From an archaeon (GTDB taxonomy: Archaea; Asgardarchaeota; Hermodarchaeia; Hermodarchaeales; Hermodarchaeaceae): DNA of 12,346 nt. Below, one piece after another: positions 6,071-11,906 of the stretch; within the stretch, counting starts at the first letter, position 1; the number at the start of each line of letters is the position of its first letter. The notes under the pieces are model-generated. The model was not told the origin of the DNA, ran no database searches, and worked only from the letters and a program-made list of their open reading frames with translations. Made by a program: the position numbers and the translations under genes. Location: contig JABXGS010000096.1 of the NCBI GenBank assembly GCA_016550425.1, positions 1 to 12,346 on the forward strand, in the 5' to 3' direction.

Positions 6071-7267
6071 TTAAATGACATTAAGTTCTTTTCCAACTTT
6101 GTCAAAAGCTGTAATGGCGTCGTTGAGATCTTCCATTTTAAGCGCTGCATTCATAATTGTACGGATTCGAGCTGTGTCGCGTGAGACCATTGGGTAGACA
6201 ATGGGTAGTGCGAAGACCCCTTCTTCGTAGAGCCGTGTGCTGAATTTTTGGGCTTTGTCACTTTCACCGATGATCACTGGGGTGATTGGAGTTTCACTCA
6301 TTCCAGTGTTGAATCCTAGGTCATTGAGTGCTTTCTTGAAGTAGTTGGTGTTTTTCCAGAGGTTCTTGACGTGTTGGGATTCTTTTTCTAAGATATCGAT
6401 AGCTGCAATACATGCTGCGGCTACTGGTGGGGGATGTGAGCCACTGAGAAGCCATGTGCGGGATTTATTGTAGGCGAATTTTCGGAGGTATTCACTGCCT
6501 GAGACATGTCCTCCGACGACCCCGAAGGCTTTACTGAAGGTTCCCATTTCGACATGAACATCTTTGTGTGTAAGATTGAAGTGAGAGACAATACCCCGAC
6601 CACCTTCGCCAAGTACGGCTTCCCCGTGGGCGTCATCCACATAGACCATTGCGCCGTGAGGTTTACATGTTTTCACGATTTGGCCTAAAGGTGCAATGTC
6701 TCCGTCCATACTGAAGACACCATCTGTGATAACGAGAATCCGTCGATAAGCGGGCTTGTGTTTTTTCGTTTCTTCAAGAACACGACCAAGGTCCGGGACA
6801 TTACAGTGTTTGAAGATTGCCCGTTCAGCCCGGGTTAATCGGACTCCATCAATGATAGAACCATGGTTGAGTTCATCACTGATAATGATATCCCCTTTTC
6901 CTGCGAGTTGGGGAATGAGACCCGCGTTAGCAGCAAAGCCTGTTTGATACACAAGGCTTGCTTCGGCACCTTTGAATTGGGCAAGGCGGCGTTCGAGTTC
7001 TTCGTGGAGATCCATGTTACCAGCAATAGGACGAACGCTGCCGCTTCCCACCCCATGGGTTTTGATAGCGTCGATTGCCGCTTGTTTGAGTTTGGGGTGG
7101 TTGCTTAATCCGAGGTAATTGTTACTACAGAGCATGATGACTTCTTTGTTATCCACCATTGCCCTGGGAGAGCTGGGACCTTGGAGCTCACGGAGCCTCC
7201 AGTCCAGGGCTTGTTTGACCAGCTCTTCATATTCCTGTTTAAGAAAGGCAGTTGGGTCACGAGTCAT
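6071..7267 (-). CDS. kbl: Glycine C-acetyltransferase (2-amino-3-ketobutyrate CoA ligase)
   Basis: PLP enzyme of the alpha-oxoamine synthase family; with CoA it cleaves 2-amino-3-ketobutyrate to glycine and acetyl-CoA, the second step of threonine breakdown after threonine dehydrogenase. The 398 residues match the family length. Seen: CSNNYLGLSNHP (47-58), H135 in DELNHGS where the PLP-stacking histidine sits, the PLP-binding DDAHGEAVLGEGGRG (211-225), and the Schiff-base lysine K246 in GTFSKAFG. The N-terminal half with GSGSVRPIAGNMDLHEELE is typical of KBL; related families (8-amino-7-oxononanoate synthase, serine palmitoyltransferase) share the fold, and the nearby tdh gene favours KBL. 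The ATG at 7265-7267 has GGTGA eight bases upstream and a TATA-like box about 40 bp upstream. It lies on the same strand as tdh but 1.26 kb away, with plus-strand genes between, so a shared transcript is unlikely. Confidence 0.92.
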   Translation of the reverse strand: MTRDPTAFLKQEYEELVKQALDWRLRELQGPSSPRAMVDNKEVIMLCSNNYLGLSNHPKLKQAAIDAIKTHGVGSGSVRPIAGNMDLHEELERRLAQFKGAEASLVYQTGFAANAGLIPQLAGKGDIIISDELNHGSIIDGVRLTRAERAIFKHCNVPDLGRVLEETKKHKPAYRRILVITDGVFSMDGDIAPLGQIVKTCKPHGAMVYVDDAHGEAVLGEGGRGIVSHFNLTHKDVHVEMGTFSKAFGVVGGHVSGSEYLRKFAYNKSRTWLLSGSHPPPVAAACIAAIDILEKESQHVKNLWKNTNYFKKALNDLGFNTGMSETPITPVIIGESDKAQKFSTRLYEEGVFALPIVYPMVSRDTARIRTIMNAALKMEDLNDAITAFDKVGKELNVI

Positions 7268-7303
7268 TGTTTAAGTCACCGTGGGTGCAAATCTACTTAG
7301 AGA

Positions 7304-7311
7304 CTTTTAAA
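7304..7311 (-). promoter_or_regulatory. Probable TATA box of kbl
   Basis: On the minus strand this reads TTTAAAAG. The expected transcription start near 7282 leaves a leader of about 15 nt that still includes GGTGA (7276-7280), eight bases before the ATG. TATA box, ribosome-binding site and start are thus mutually consistent. Confidence 0.45.
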
Positions 7312-7400
7312 TGGTTACCGGAATGAGGAAAACTTGTGTCTTGACGACGCTGCTATTCAAAACACATCTCCCATCCATCAGTGAAGAGCTGTATGCTTGA

Positions 7401-7410
7401 TTAATATTTA
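7401..7410 (+). promoter_or_regulatory. Possible TATA box of the methyltransferase transcript
   Basis: TTAATATTTA is TATA-like and would place the start near 7431, giving the methyltransferase gene a leader of roughly 100 nt. The micro-ORF at 7435 would then lie in that leader. Assigned on composition and position only. Confidence 0.3.
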
Positions 7411-7434
7411 GTACGATGACAAGGAGGCAGACTA

Positions 7435-7494
7435 ATGGATGATTTTGTGGAGAGAAAAACAAGATTTCACAACTCCAATAGGTTAGGAGCATAA
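7435..7494 (+). CDS. Possible 19-codon leader micro-ORF
   Basis: ATG at 7435 is preceded by AAGGAGG (7421-7427) at a 7-nt spacing, the best Shine-Dalgarno match in the left two thirds of the window. It opens 19 codons, MDDFVERKTRFHNSNRLGA, then TAA. It ends 38 nt before the methyltransferase ATG and is in another frame. It could be a leader peptide whose translation affects the downstream gene, a tiny protein, or chance. If the TATA-like element at 7401-7410 is used, the Shine-Dalgarno would fall upstream of the transcript start, which argues against one of the two assignments. Confidence 0.3.
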   Translation: MDDFVERKTRFHNSNRLGA

Positions 7495-7532
7495 CGCTTT
7501 AGACCTTTCAACCAATTCTTTCTTTGACGAGT

Positions 7533-8342
7533 ATGCGTGAACCAGCGGGAACTTCCTCATCACGCGTCGATTTCGGACGTGTTGCCGAGGATTATGAAGT
7601 CACTCGTGGAATCCCAGATGAATTCATGAAAGAAATTGTTAGGGACATTATTCACACATGCGAGTTAATATCCTCAAACCTTGTACTGGAACTGGGTTGC
7701 GGTGCTGGTCGGTTTCTCCGTGCCTTAGCTAGTCAGAAAATACAGGTGATTGGTTTTGATATTTCACAAGGCATGCTAGAACAAGCCTGCATCAACCAAG
7801 GTTCTTCAAAATTCCTTCGTTCCAATCTTGTCTTTGGGGATGCCGCTAGGTTACCTCTTAGTAGTGGCATATTCAAAGCAGTTCTGGCTATTCATTTGTT
7901 TCATTTAATGACTGATTGGTCTAAGGCGTTGAAGGAAGTCCGTCACATCCTAGGCTCGGAGGGAACGATCATAACTGGCTATGTTGGAGCCATCACTCAT
8001 CAATCATATCTGAATAAATTGTACAGACAACGACGGAAAGAGCTTGGTTATGGGGTATCCTCATTGGGTGCAGATCCAGATGAGGTCATTGCGGAATTAC
8101 AGAGACTGGGAGCTAGCGTGGAGACGCATAACTTCGAGACATTCGTTGAGGTTCCATTAGGTGTGACCCTATCCTATTTGGATCGACGAGTTTTCTCGTC
8201 AATGTGGCGCAATCTTCCTGACGTGGTCCATCGACAGATTATGCAAGATGTGCGTGCGGCAGCGACCACACAATTCAAGGATCTGGACGATTTAGAGAGA
8301 ATTGAAATTACCGCTCAACTTCATTTTGTGAAGTTTGAGTGA
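7533..8342 (+). CDS. Class I SAM-dependent methyltransferase, UbiE/small-molecule type
   Basis: A 269-residue protein with the Rossmann methyltransferase core. Seen: the N-terminal FGRVAEDYEVTRGIPDEF common to this type, motif I LELGCGAGRF (52-61) for SAM, motif II with acidic D76 in GFDIS that binds the ribose, and FGDAARLPLSSGIFKAVLAIHLFHLM, the motif III/IV region. The substrate is not predictable: no DNA/RNA-methylase NPPY motif is present, and the C-terminal part (about 170-269) is a helical substrate cap. ATG 7533 is preferred over TTG 7524, which would add three residues; neither has a good ribosome-binding site. It ends with TGA and is followed after 58 bp by the Cys-rich mini-protein on the same strand. 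Both sit as a plus-strand insert between the minus-strand tdh and kbl. Confidence 0.87.
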   Translation: MREPAGTSSSRVDFGRVAEDYEVTRGIPDEFMKEIVRDIIHTCELISSNLVLELGCGAGRFLRALASQKIQVIGFDISQGMLEQACINQGSSKFLRSNLVFGDAARLPLSSGIFKAVLAIHLFHLMTDWSKALKEVRHILGSEGTIITGYVGAITHQSYLNKLYRQRRKELGYGVSSLGADPDEVIAELQRLGASVETHNFETFVEVPLGVTLSYLDRRVFSSMWRNLPDVVHRQIMQDVRAAATTQFKDLDDLERIEITAQLHFVKFE

Positions 8343-8391
8343 TGAACTGATACGCATTCAAGTTGAAAACTAAAGAAGACCAAAAATAATA

Positions 8392-8397
8392 GGGAGA
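8392..8397 (+). promoter_or_regulatory. Ribosome-binding site of the Cys-rich mini-protein
   Basis: GGGAGA ends three bases before the GTG at 8401. This Shine-Dalgarno match is a main reason to accept the GTG start and the short gene behind it. Confidence 0.5.
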
Positions 8398-8400
8398 ATT

Positions 8401-8517
8401 GTGTCACAAACAATTTCTTCTGCTTGCTGTCCTAAAAGCCAGAAACCGCTGGGGAAATGCACGGATGAAGACCGATGCCGTTGGTGTGAATTCTACTTTC
8501 CAGATAAGCAGGAATAA
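8401..8517 (+). CDS. 38-residue Cys-rich, probable zinc-binding mini-protein
   Basis: A short frame from GTG (8401) to TAA (8515-8517). The product has five cysteines in 38 residues: C9, C10, C20, C26 and C29, giving CC-P, nine residues to C20, five residues to C26, then C-R-W-C-E-F-Y-F-P. The final C-x2-C knuckle plus C9/C10 and C20 could hold one zinc ion. The start is supported by GGGAGA just upstream. The frame stops 7 bp before the convergent tdh stop, filling the gap as a real gene would in this compact region. It may be co-transcribed with the methyltransferase 58 bp upstream. I know no named family for it; an overlapping longer frame in another register lacks these signals. Zinc binding is inference, and no function is proposed. 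Confidence 0.55.
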   Translation: MSQTISSACCPKSQKPLGKCTDEDRCRWCEFYFPDKQE

Positions 8518-8524
8518 ATGCCAG

Positions 8525-9592
8525 TTACCATTGGGGTGTCAAACCGACCTTCGCTGCTTTTTTGGAGAGGATCAGATTAAACCCTTGTTCGAGATCTTTA
8601 ATTGGTAACCGATGAGTTACGACCTGGCTGATTTTTTTACGGAGCTGAGGTCGGCGTAGAAGACCACGGACTTGGAACCACGTTCGGTACATGAGACGGC
8701 CACTGATACCATAGATGGTGGCGGCTTTAAAGATCATAAGTCGATTTAGGTCAACTTCGAAGGGGTTGGGGAAAACGCCAAGTAGACTGACGCGGCCACC
8801 GGGCGTCAATGTTTCAAAAGCGGTAACGAGCCCATCGGGGTGGCCACTCATTTCAACAGCTACATCGGCCCCGTTCCCATCGGTGGCATCATGGATGGCT
8901 TTCACGATGGCTTCTCGACCCTGTTCACGGGCACTGAATACCTCATCGGCGCCCATGGTTTTGGCAAGTTTCATGCGGGTTATATTTCGTCCTCCAGCGG
9001 TAGCAAAAACTTTGTCTGCGCCTAGTTCCTTAGCAACCGCTACGGCCATTAATCCAATAGGACCCATTCCAACGACTACAACATTTCGTCCTGCAATATC
9101 TTCCACATTATTAATTGGCAAAAGAGTGTGGACTGCATTTCCTAAAGGTTCCTGGATGGCTCCAACAATGGGATCCAATTCGGGATCATTTTTCCAAGCA
9201 TTATGAGCAGGAATCGACACATACTCAGCAAAGACCCCGTCACGATCCACCCCAAGAATTGTCATATTTTGGCATACATGTTCACGGCCGGTTAAACACT
9301 GAAGGCAAGTTTGGTCGACAATATGTGTTTCAGCAGACACCATATCTCCAACAGCTATATGATGAACTTTTTCTCCAACTTCAATGACTTTTCCAGACAT
9401 TTCATGGCCGACAATTAGAGGGGGTTTAATCCGGTTTGCAGCCCAATCATTCCATTCGTAGACATGCACATCCGTTCCGCAGATTGCAGCACCTTTGACT
9501 TCAACCAACACATCAGTGTCACCAATACTAGGTTTGTCTACGGTAGCTCGTTCAACGCCGGGCCCCGCTTTTTTCTTTAGAAAGGCTTCCAT
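8525..9592 (-). CDS. tdh: L-threonine 3-dehydrogenase
   Basis: Zinc-dependent medium-chain dehydrogenase that oxidises L-threonine to 2-amino-3-ketobutyrate, the substrate of KBL. It has 355 residues, near the family norm, and numbering coincides with the E. coli enzyme. Catalytic zinc site: C38, with H63 and E64 in VGHE. The threonine-type signature CGTDVHVYEWNDWA (38-51) and the GVFAEY and QEPLGNAVHT blocks identify TDH among related dehydrogenases. Structural-zinc lobe: C96, C99 and C107, but the usual first cysteine, position 93, is Asp. Nucleotide fold: VVVVGMGPIGLMAV (171-184). The loop after the second strand reads ATAGGRN (197-203), without the acidic residue usual for NAD enzymes and with an Arg, so NADP use is possible. 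Start ATG 9590-9592. It ends with TAA, convergent with the mini-protein. Overall it most resembles the Thermococcales TDH. Confidence 0.92.
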   Translation of the reverse strand: MEAFLKKKAGPGVERATVDKPSIGDTDVLVEVKGAAICGTDVHVYEWNDWAANRIKPPLIVGHEMSGKVIEVGEKVHHIAVGDMVSAETHIVDQTCLQCLTGREHVCQNMTILGVDRDGVFAEYVSIPAHNAWKNDPELDPIVGAIQEPLGNAVHTLLPINNVEDIAGRNVVVVGMGPIGLMAVAVAKELGADKVFATAGGRNITRMKLAKTMGADEVFSAREQGREAIVKAIHDATDGNGADVAVEMSGHPDGLVTAFETLTPGGRVSLLGVFPNPFEVDLNRLMIFKAATIYGISGRLMYRTWFQVRGLLRRPQLRKKISQVVTHRLPIKDLEQGFNLILSKKAAKVGLTPQW

Positions 9593-9659
9593 AATAACCA
9601 GCTCAATGTATAGACAGTGGATGTTGATGTTGAGTGCTATTTGTTTTTTTGTCTTGCTT

Positions 9660-9665
9660 AAAAAA
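9660..9665 (-). terminator. U-tract, possible terminator of the O-methyltransferase gene
   Basis: On the minus strand, 24 nt past the O-methyltransferase stop, the sequence CGTTTTTTAAG would give six U in the RNA. Archaeal RNA polymerase often stops at such tracts. It lies before the tdh start, so the same AT-rich stretch could also carry a tdh promoter. Confidence 0.3.
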
Positions 9666-9688
9666 CGAAGACGAGAATAGAGTAAGTA

Positions 9689-10237
9689 CTAACGACGGAT
9701 ACTTAACTCTACTCCGTCATCTCCCACCATGATGAAGCGACTCGTGTATAAGCCTGAGTCACGAACATGTTTCAGATAATTCTGCATTTTTTCATGGCTT
9801 TTCCCAACGTTATCAGCTATGATCATGCTCCCCCGAAATAGGAGGGGTTCGAGAGCCATCAGATAATCATAATATTGGCTTTTGAGTGCATCAATGAAGA
9901 CAAAGTCGTATTCTTCTTTCAATGTGGGAATGATTTCTAACGCATCGCCAATTAGTACCTCGATTGTGGGTTCAAGATTTGCTCGTTTAATATTCTGTTT
10001 AGCTTGTTCTGCAAACTTAGGGTTAACTTCGATAGTTGTGATACGTGCCCGCTTCGGAAGTTCCTTACCCATGAGAATGGTAGAGTAGCCAACATTTGTC
10101 CCAATTTCAAGAATGCGTTGTGGATGGAATTCACTGGCAATCCGTACGAGAATATGACCACGTTGGGGACCAATGATATAGTGATTATTTGACGCCTCGA
10201 TTTCTCGAAGAACGGCCTCAGCTTCAGCCTTATCCAA
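9689..10237 (-). CDS. Class I O-methyltransferase (COMT-like / methyltransferase family 3)
   Basis: SAM-dependent methyltransferase of the catechol-O-methyltransferase type, 182 residues. Seen: motif I EIGTNVGYST (44-53), E70 in ITTIEVN for the SAM ribose, GDALEII (97-103), FIDALKSQYYDYL (115-127) and IIADNV (139-144). In characterised relatives D116, D142 and N143 bind the divalent metal. Relatives methylate small hydroxy compounds or, in bacterial TrmR, hydroxyuridine in tRNA; the substrate here is unknown. It lacks a long N-terminal extension, so it is a minimal member. The first start in this frame is TTG at 10235-10237, with GGGG about 8 bases upstream; no in-frame ATG comes before the SAM motif, and the frame is open further upstream, so the start is the least certain part. 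It ends with TAG and is divergent from the cupin gene. Confidence 0.88.
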   Translation of the reverse strand: MDKAEAEAVLREIEASNNHYIIGPQRGHILVRIASEFHPQRILEIGTNVGYSTILMGKELPKRARITTIEVNPKFAEQAKQNIKRANLEPTIEVLIGDALEIIPTLKEEYDFVFIDALKSQYYDYLMALEPLLFRGSMIIADNVGKSHEKMQNYLKHVRDSGLYTSRFIMVGDDGVELSIRR

Positions 10238-10513
10238 GTCACAGACCCCAGTGTTTCTAGACCTCGCCTTTCCATGAATGACTTTAATCTTTCTGTGATT
10301 CCATCCCTACTCGTTCGACTATTGAGATTGCTTCAACTGCTATTGTATCCGTTAATGTCCTTTTCTTCTCGGATTCAATTCACTTCTAAAAATAGTACTT
10401 CACCTGATGAAAAAAGGAAGAGCCAAATTCCGTCTATTTACGTATTGATAGAAGTAAACAAAAGGATTAACTATATTCACTCTCGACCAGCAATACACCA
10501 GAGTGTGAATAGT
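10238..10513. other. Divergent intergenic region, O-methyltransferase / cupin
   Basis: These 276 bp should hold promoters for both directions. The cupin frame is open through most of it back to 10274, but that part is rich in Leu/Ser, shows no domain and has no ribosome-binding site, so I treat it as non-coding. GATTAAAG on the minus strand near 10284-10291 could be the TATA element of the O-methyltransferase gene. Confidence 0.45.
10471..10477 (+). promoter_or_regulatory. Probable TATA box of the cupin gene
   Basis: CTATATT preceded by purine-rich AAAGGATTAA, where a BRE would lie. Transcription would start near 10499, 15 nt before the ATG at 10514. This supports the short cupin start and argues against translation from 10274. 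Confidence 0.45.
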
Positions 10514-10885
10514 ATGTTTGTACGAAAACTCACAGACTGCAAAGTCATCACGGCACTAGATGGAACAATTCTTCGGGAAGTACTGAATCCGCTCCGTGAT
10601 GGACCAAAATTAAAACTGCGGTATAGTATCGCTCATGCACAAGTTCCCCCTAGAAACGCTTCACTTCCTCATCGCTTAACGAAATCCTCCGAAGTCTACT
10701 ATTTCCTGGAAGGAACGGGGATTATGCATATTGATGAAGAATCAAGTGAAGTCGAAGCGGGTTCACTTGTCTATGTACCTCCCAAGGCTACGCAATACCT
10801 GGAAAATACTGGCAACCAAGACATCGTATTCCTCTGTATTGTCGACCCGTACTGGCGTCCCGAAGATGAAGAACTAATAGAATAG
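10514..10885 (+). CDS. Small single-domain cupin protein
   Basis: A 123-residue conserved beta-barrel protein of the cupin superfamily. Cupin motif 1 is recognisable as SLPHRLTKSSEVYYFLEGTG (50-69), with H53 and E60. Motif 2 is AGSLVYVPPKATQYLENTG (82-100). Against the canonical pattern the HxH pair is reduced to one His (the next is Leu55) and the motif-2 His is replaced by Gln94, so the metal site is atypical or absent. Both halves and the C-terminal FLCIVDPYWRPEDEE agree with small archaeal cupins of about 120 residues that begin MFVR. This, the TATA-like box at 10471 and the lack of anything protein-like upstream fix the start at ATG 10514, although the frame is open to 10274. It ends with TAG, followed in frame by another TAG and a TAA within seven codons. 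Its biochemical role is unknown; sugar-phosphate isomerases and sensor cupins share the fold. Confidence 0.85.
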   Translation: MFVRKLTDCKVITALDGTILREVLNPLRDGPKLKLRYSIAHAQVPPRNASLPHRLTKSSEVYYFLEGTGIMHIDEESSEVEAGSLVYVPPKATQYLENTGNQDIVFLCIVDPYWRPEDEELIE

Positions 10886-10975
10886 CTTGCCGAATAGAAA
10901 AGATAAGCAGAAAGAGAATCTTCAATTCACTAATTCTTGGTAAGAATCTGACTTAGAAGAAATAAATAAGAGATG

Positions 10976-10992
10976 CGCGGCAAATTGCCGCG
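10976..10992 (-). terminator. GC-rich perfect palindrome between convergent genes, probable terminator of the peroxiredoxin gene
   Basis: CGCGGCAA and TTGCCGCG are exact reverse complements around one A. As RNA it would fold as a 6-bp GC stem (extended by two G-U pairs) with a 5-nt loop. It lies 26 bp past the peroxiredoxin stop, and on that strand it is followed by the T-rich CATCTCTTATTTATTTC, as for a terminator. On the plus strand it lies 90 bp past the cupin stop with no U-tract after it. A protein-binding site is the alternative. Confidence 0.5.
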
Positions 10993-11017
10993 TGAGAAGT
11001 TAACAGTAATCAAAGTA

Positions 11018-11668
11018 TCAAGCGTCTTTGTGGCAGAACCACCAGTCGTAACACTCGATCTCTTTATCCTTTAGTCGGAGTTTTGCAGCATTTACATCCG
11101 AAGCAGGAGGAACGATGACCCGGTCCTTAACGAGTTCGTTTTCAGGCCAGTTCGCTGGCATGGCAACCTTCTTCTCATCTGCGACTTGGAAGGCTTTGAT
11201 CACTCGTAGAATCTCATCGAAGTTCCGACCCAATTCAGGGGGATAATAGATGATGGCACGAATGATGCTGTTCGGATCAATGAAGAAGACCGCGCGGACC
11301 GTCGCCTGACTCTTATTAGGATGAATCATGCCCATGAGGCGACCGATTTTACCGGTTTCATCTGCGATGACTGGGAAGCGTACTTCTTCGCCAAGATTTT
11401 CTTGGATCCATTCAACCCATTTAATGTGTGAATAGACACTGTCAACGCTGAGACCAACCAGTTGTGTGTTCAGCTTCTCGAATTCCTTAAACCGTTTGGT
11501 AAAGGCATAGAATTCTGTGGTGCAGACAGGTGTAAAATCAGCGGGATGCGAAAATAGTACAACCCATTTTCCTTTGTAGTCATCAGGAAATTTAATTTTG
11601 CCCATGGTTGTTTGGACTTCGAATGTTGGTGCTTTATCTCCAATTAATGGCATTCCGGGAGTTTCCAA
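11018..11668 (-). CDS. Peroxiredoxin, archaeal Prx6/AhpC-TSA type
   Basis: Thiol peroxidase that reduces hydrogen peroxide and organic hydroperoxides in the cytosol. 216 residues. Seen: the peroxidatic motif [13 protein letters not shown] (41-53) with C49 and T46, the VGLSVDS strand, and R and FFID blocks of the thioredoxin fold. The C-terminal arm CYDWWFC holds C206 and C212. The archaeal Aeropyrum enzyme has C50, C207 and C213 at matching places, so a similar catalytic and resolving scheme is likely. Electrons would come from a thioredoxin or glutaredoxin-like partner not present here. The start is TTG at 11666-11668: AGGAGG (11678-11683) lies nine bases upstream, whereas the first ATG (11651-11653) is 24 bases away from it. 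The ATG start would remove five residues. It ends with TGA. Confidence 0.94.
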   Translation of the reverse strand: METPGMPLIGDKAPTFEVQTTMGKIKFPDDYKGKWVVLFSHPADFTPVCTTEFYAFTKRFKEFEKLNTQLVGLSVDSVYSHIKWVEWIQENLGEEVRFPVIADETGKIGRLMGMIHPNKSQATVRAVFFIDPNSIIRAIIYYPPELGRNFDEILRVIKAFQVADEKKVAMPANWPENELVKDRVIVPPASDVNAAKLRLKDKEIECYDWWFCHKDA

Positions 11669-11677
11669 TGAATCTAA

Positions 11678-11683
11678 CCTCCT
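11678..11683 (-). promoter_or_regulatory. Strong Shine-Dalgarno of the peroxiredoxin gene (supports TTG start)
   Basis: On the minus strand GAAGGAGGT contains a full AGGAGG, nine bases before the TTG at 11668. It decides the start in favour of TTG over the ATG five codons downstream. Confidence 0.6.
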
Positions 11684-11872
11684 TCGGGCGAATATAGTGA
11701 ATTCCTCTAAAAATGCTGTGGATTTCTTAACGGGGTTAATTCTAGCAAGAGAGTATGGTAATCCAAAAGCATTTTATGCATTTTTTATGCTACACAAGCC
11801 AAAATTTACCAACAATCTTAAAATGCGCCTTAAACGCTGTAGGCATATGGATGAATTCAGATTAATATTCGA

Positions 11873-11880
11873 TTAAAATA
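11873..11880 (+). promoter_or_regulatory. Possible TATA box of the terminal membrane protein gene
   Basis: TTAAAATA lies about 30 bp before the ATG at 11907, so the transcript would be nearly leaderless. Confidence 0.35.
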
Positions 11881-11906
11881 ACTGGAATTGGGAAGAGCTG
11901 AGAAAA

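Larger units (their letters stand above)
11669..11906. other. Divergent intergenic region, peroxiredoxin / membrane protein
   Basis: Holds the peroxiredoxin ribosome-binding site and, further up on the minus strand, TATA-like sequences (CATTTTTAG around 11709-11717 and CTATATTC around 11691-11698). At 11769-11790 two overlapping short inverted repeats share a GCAT/ATGC core, GCAT-TTT-ATGC and GCAT-TTTTT-ATGC; they could be a regulator site. No coding frame or structured RNA is convincing here. Confidence 0.35.

Noticed and set aside
8715..9206. 163-codon plus-strand open frame
   Set aside because: Antisense shadow of tdh; composition is Ser/Pro/Thr-rich and no family is recognisable.
10274..10513. 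N-terminal extension of 80 codons on the cupin gene, with a hydrophobic Leu-rich stretch resembling a signal anchor
   Set aside because: Homologous small cupins begin at MFVR (10514), a TATA-like box lies at 10471 inside the extension, and there is no ribosome-binding site at 10274.
11598..11876. Plus-strand 92-codon frame across the peroxiredoxin start
   Set aside because: It overlaps the peroxiredoxin start and its strong Shine-Dalgarno, and shows no motif; the rest is in a likely promoter region.
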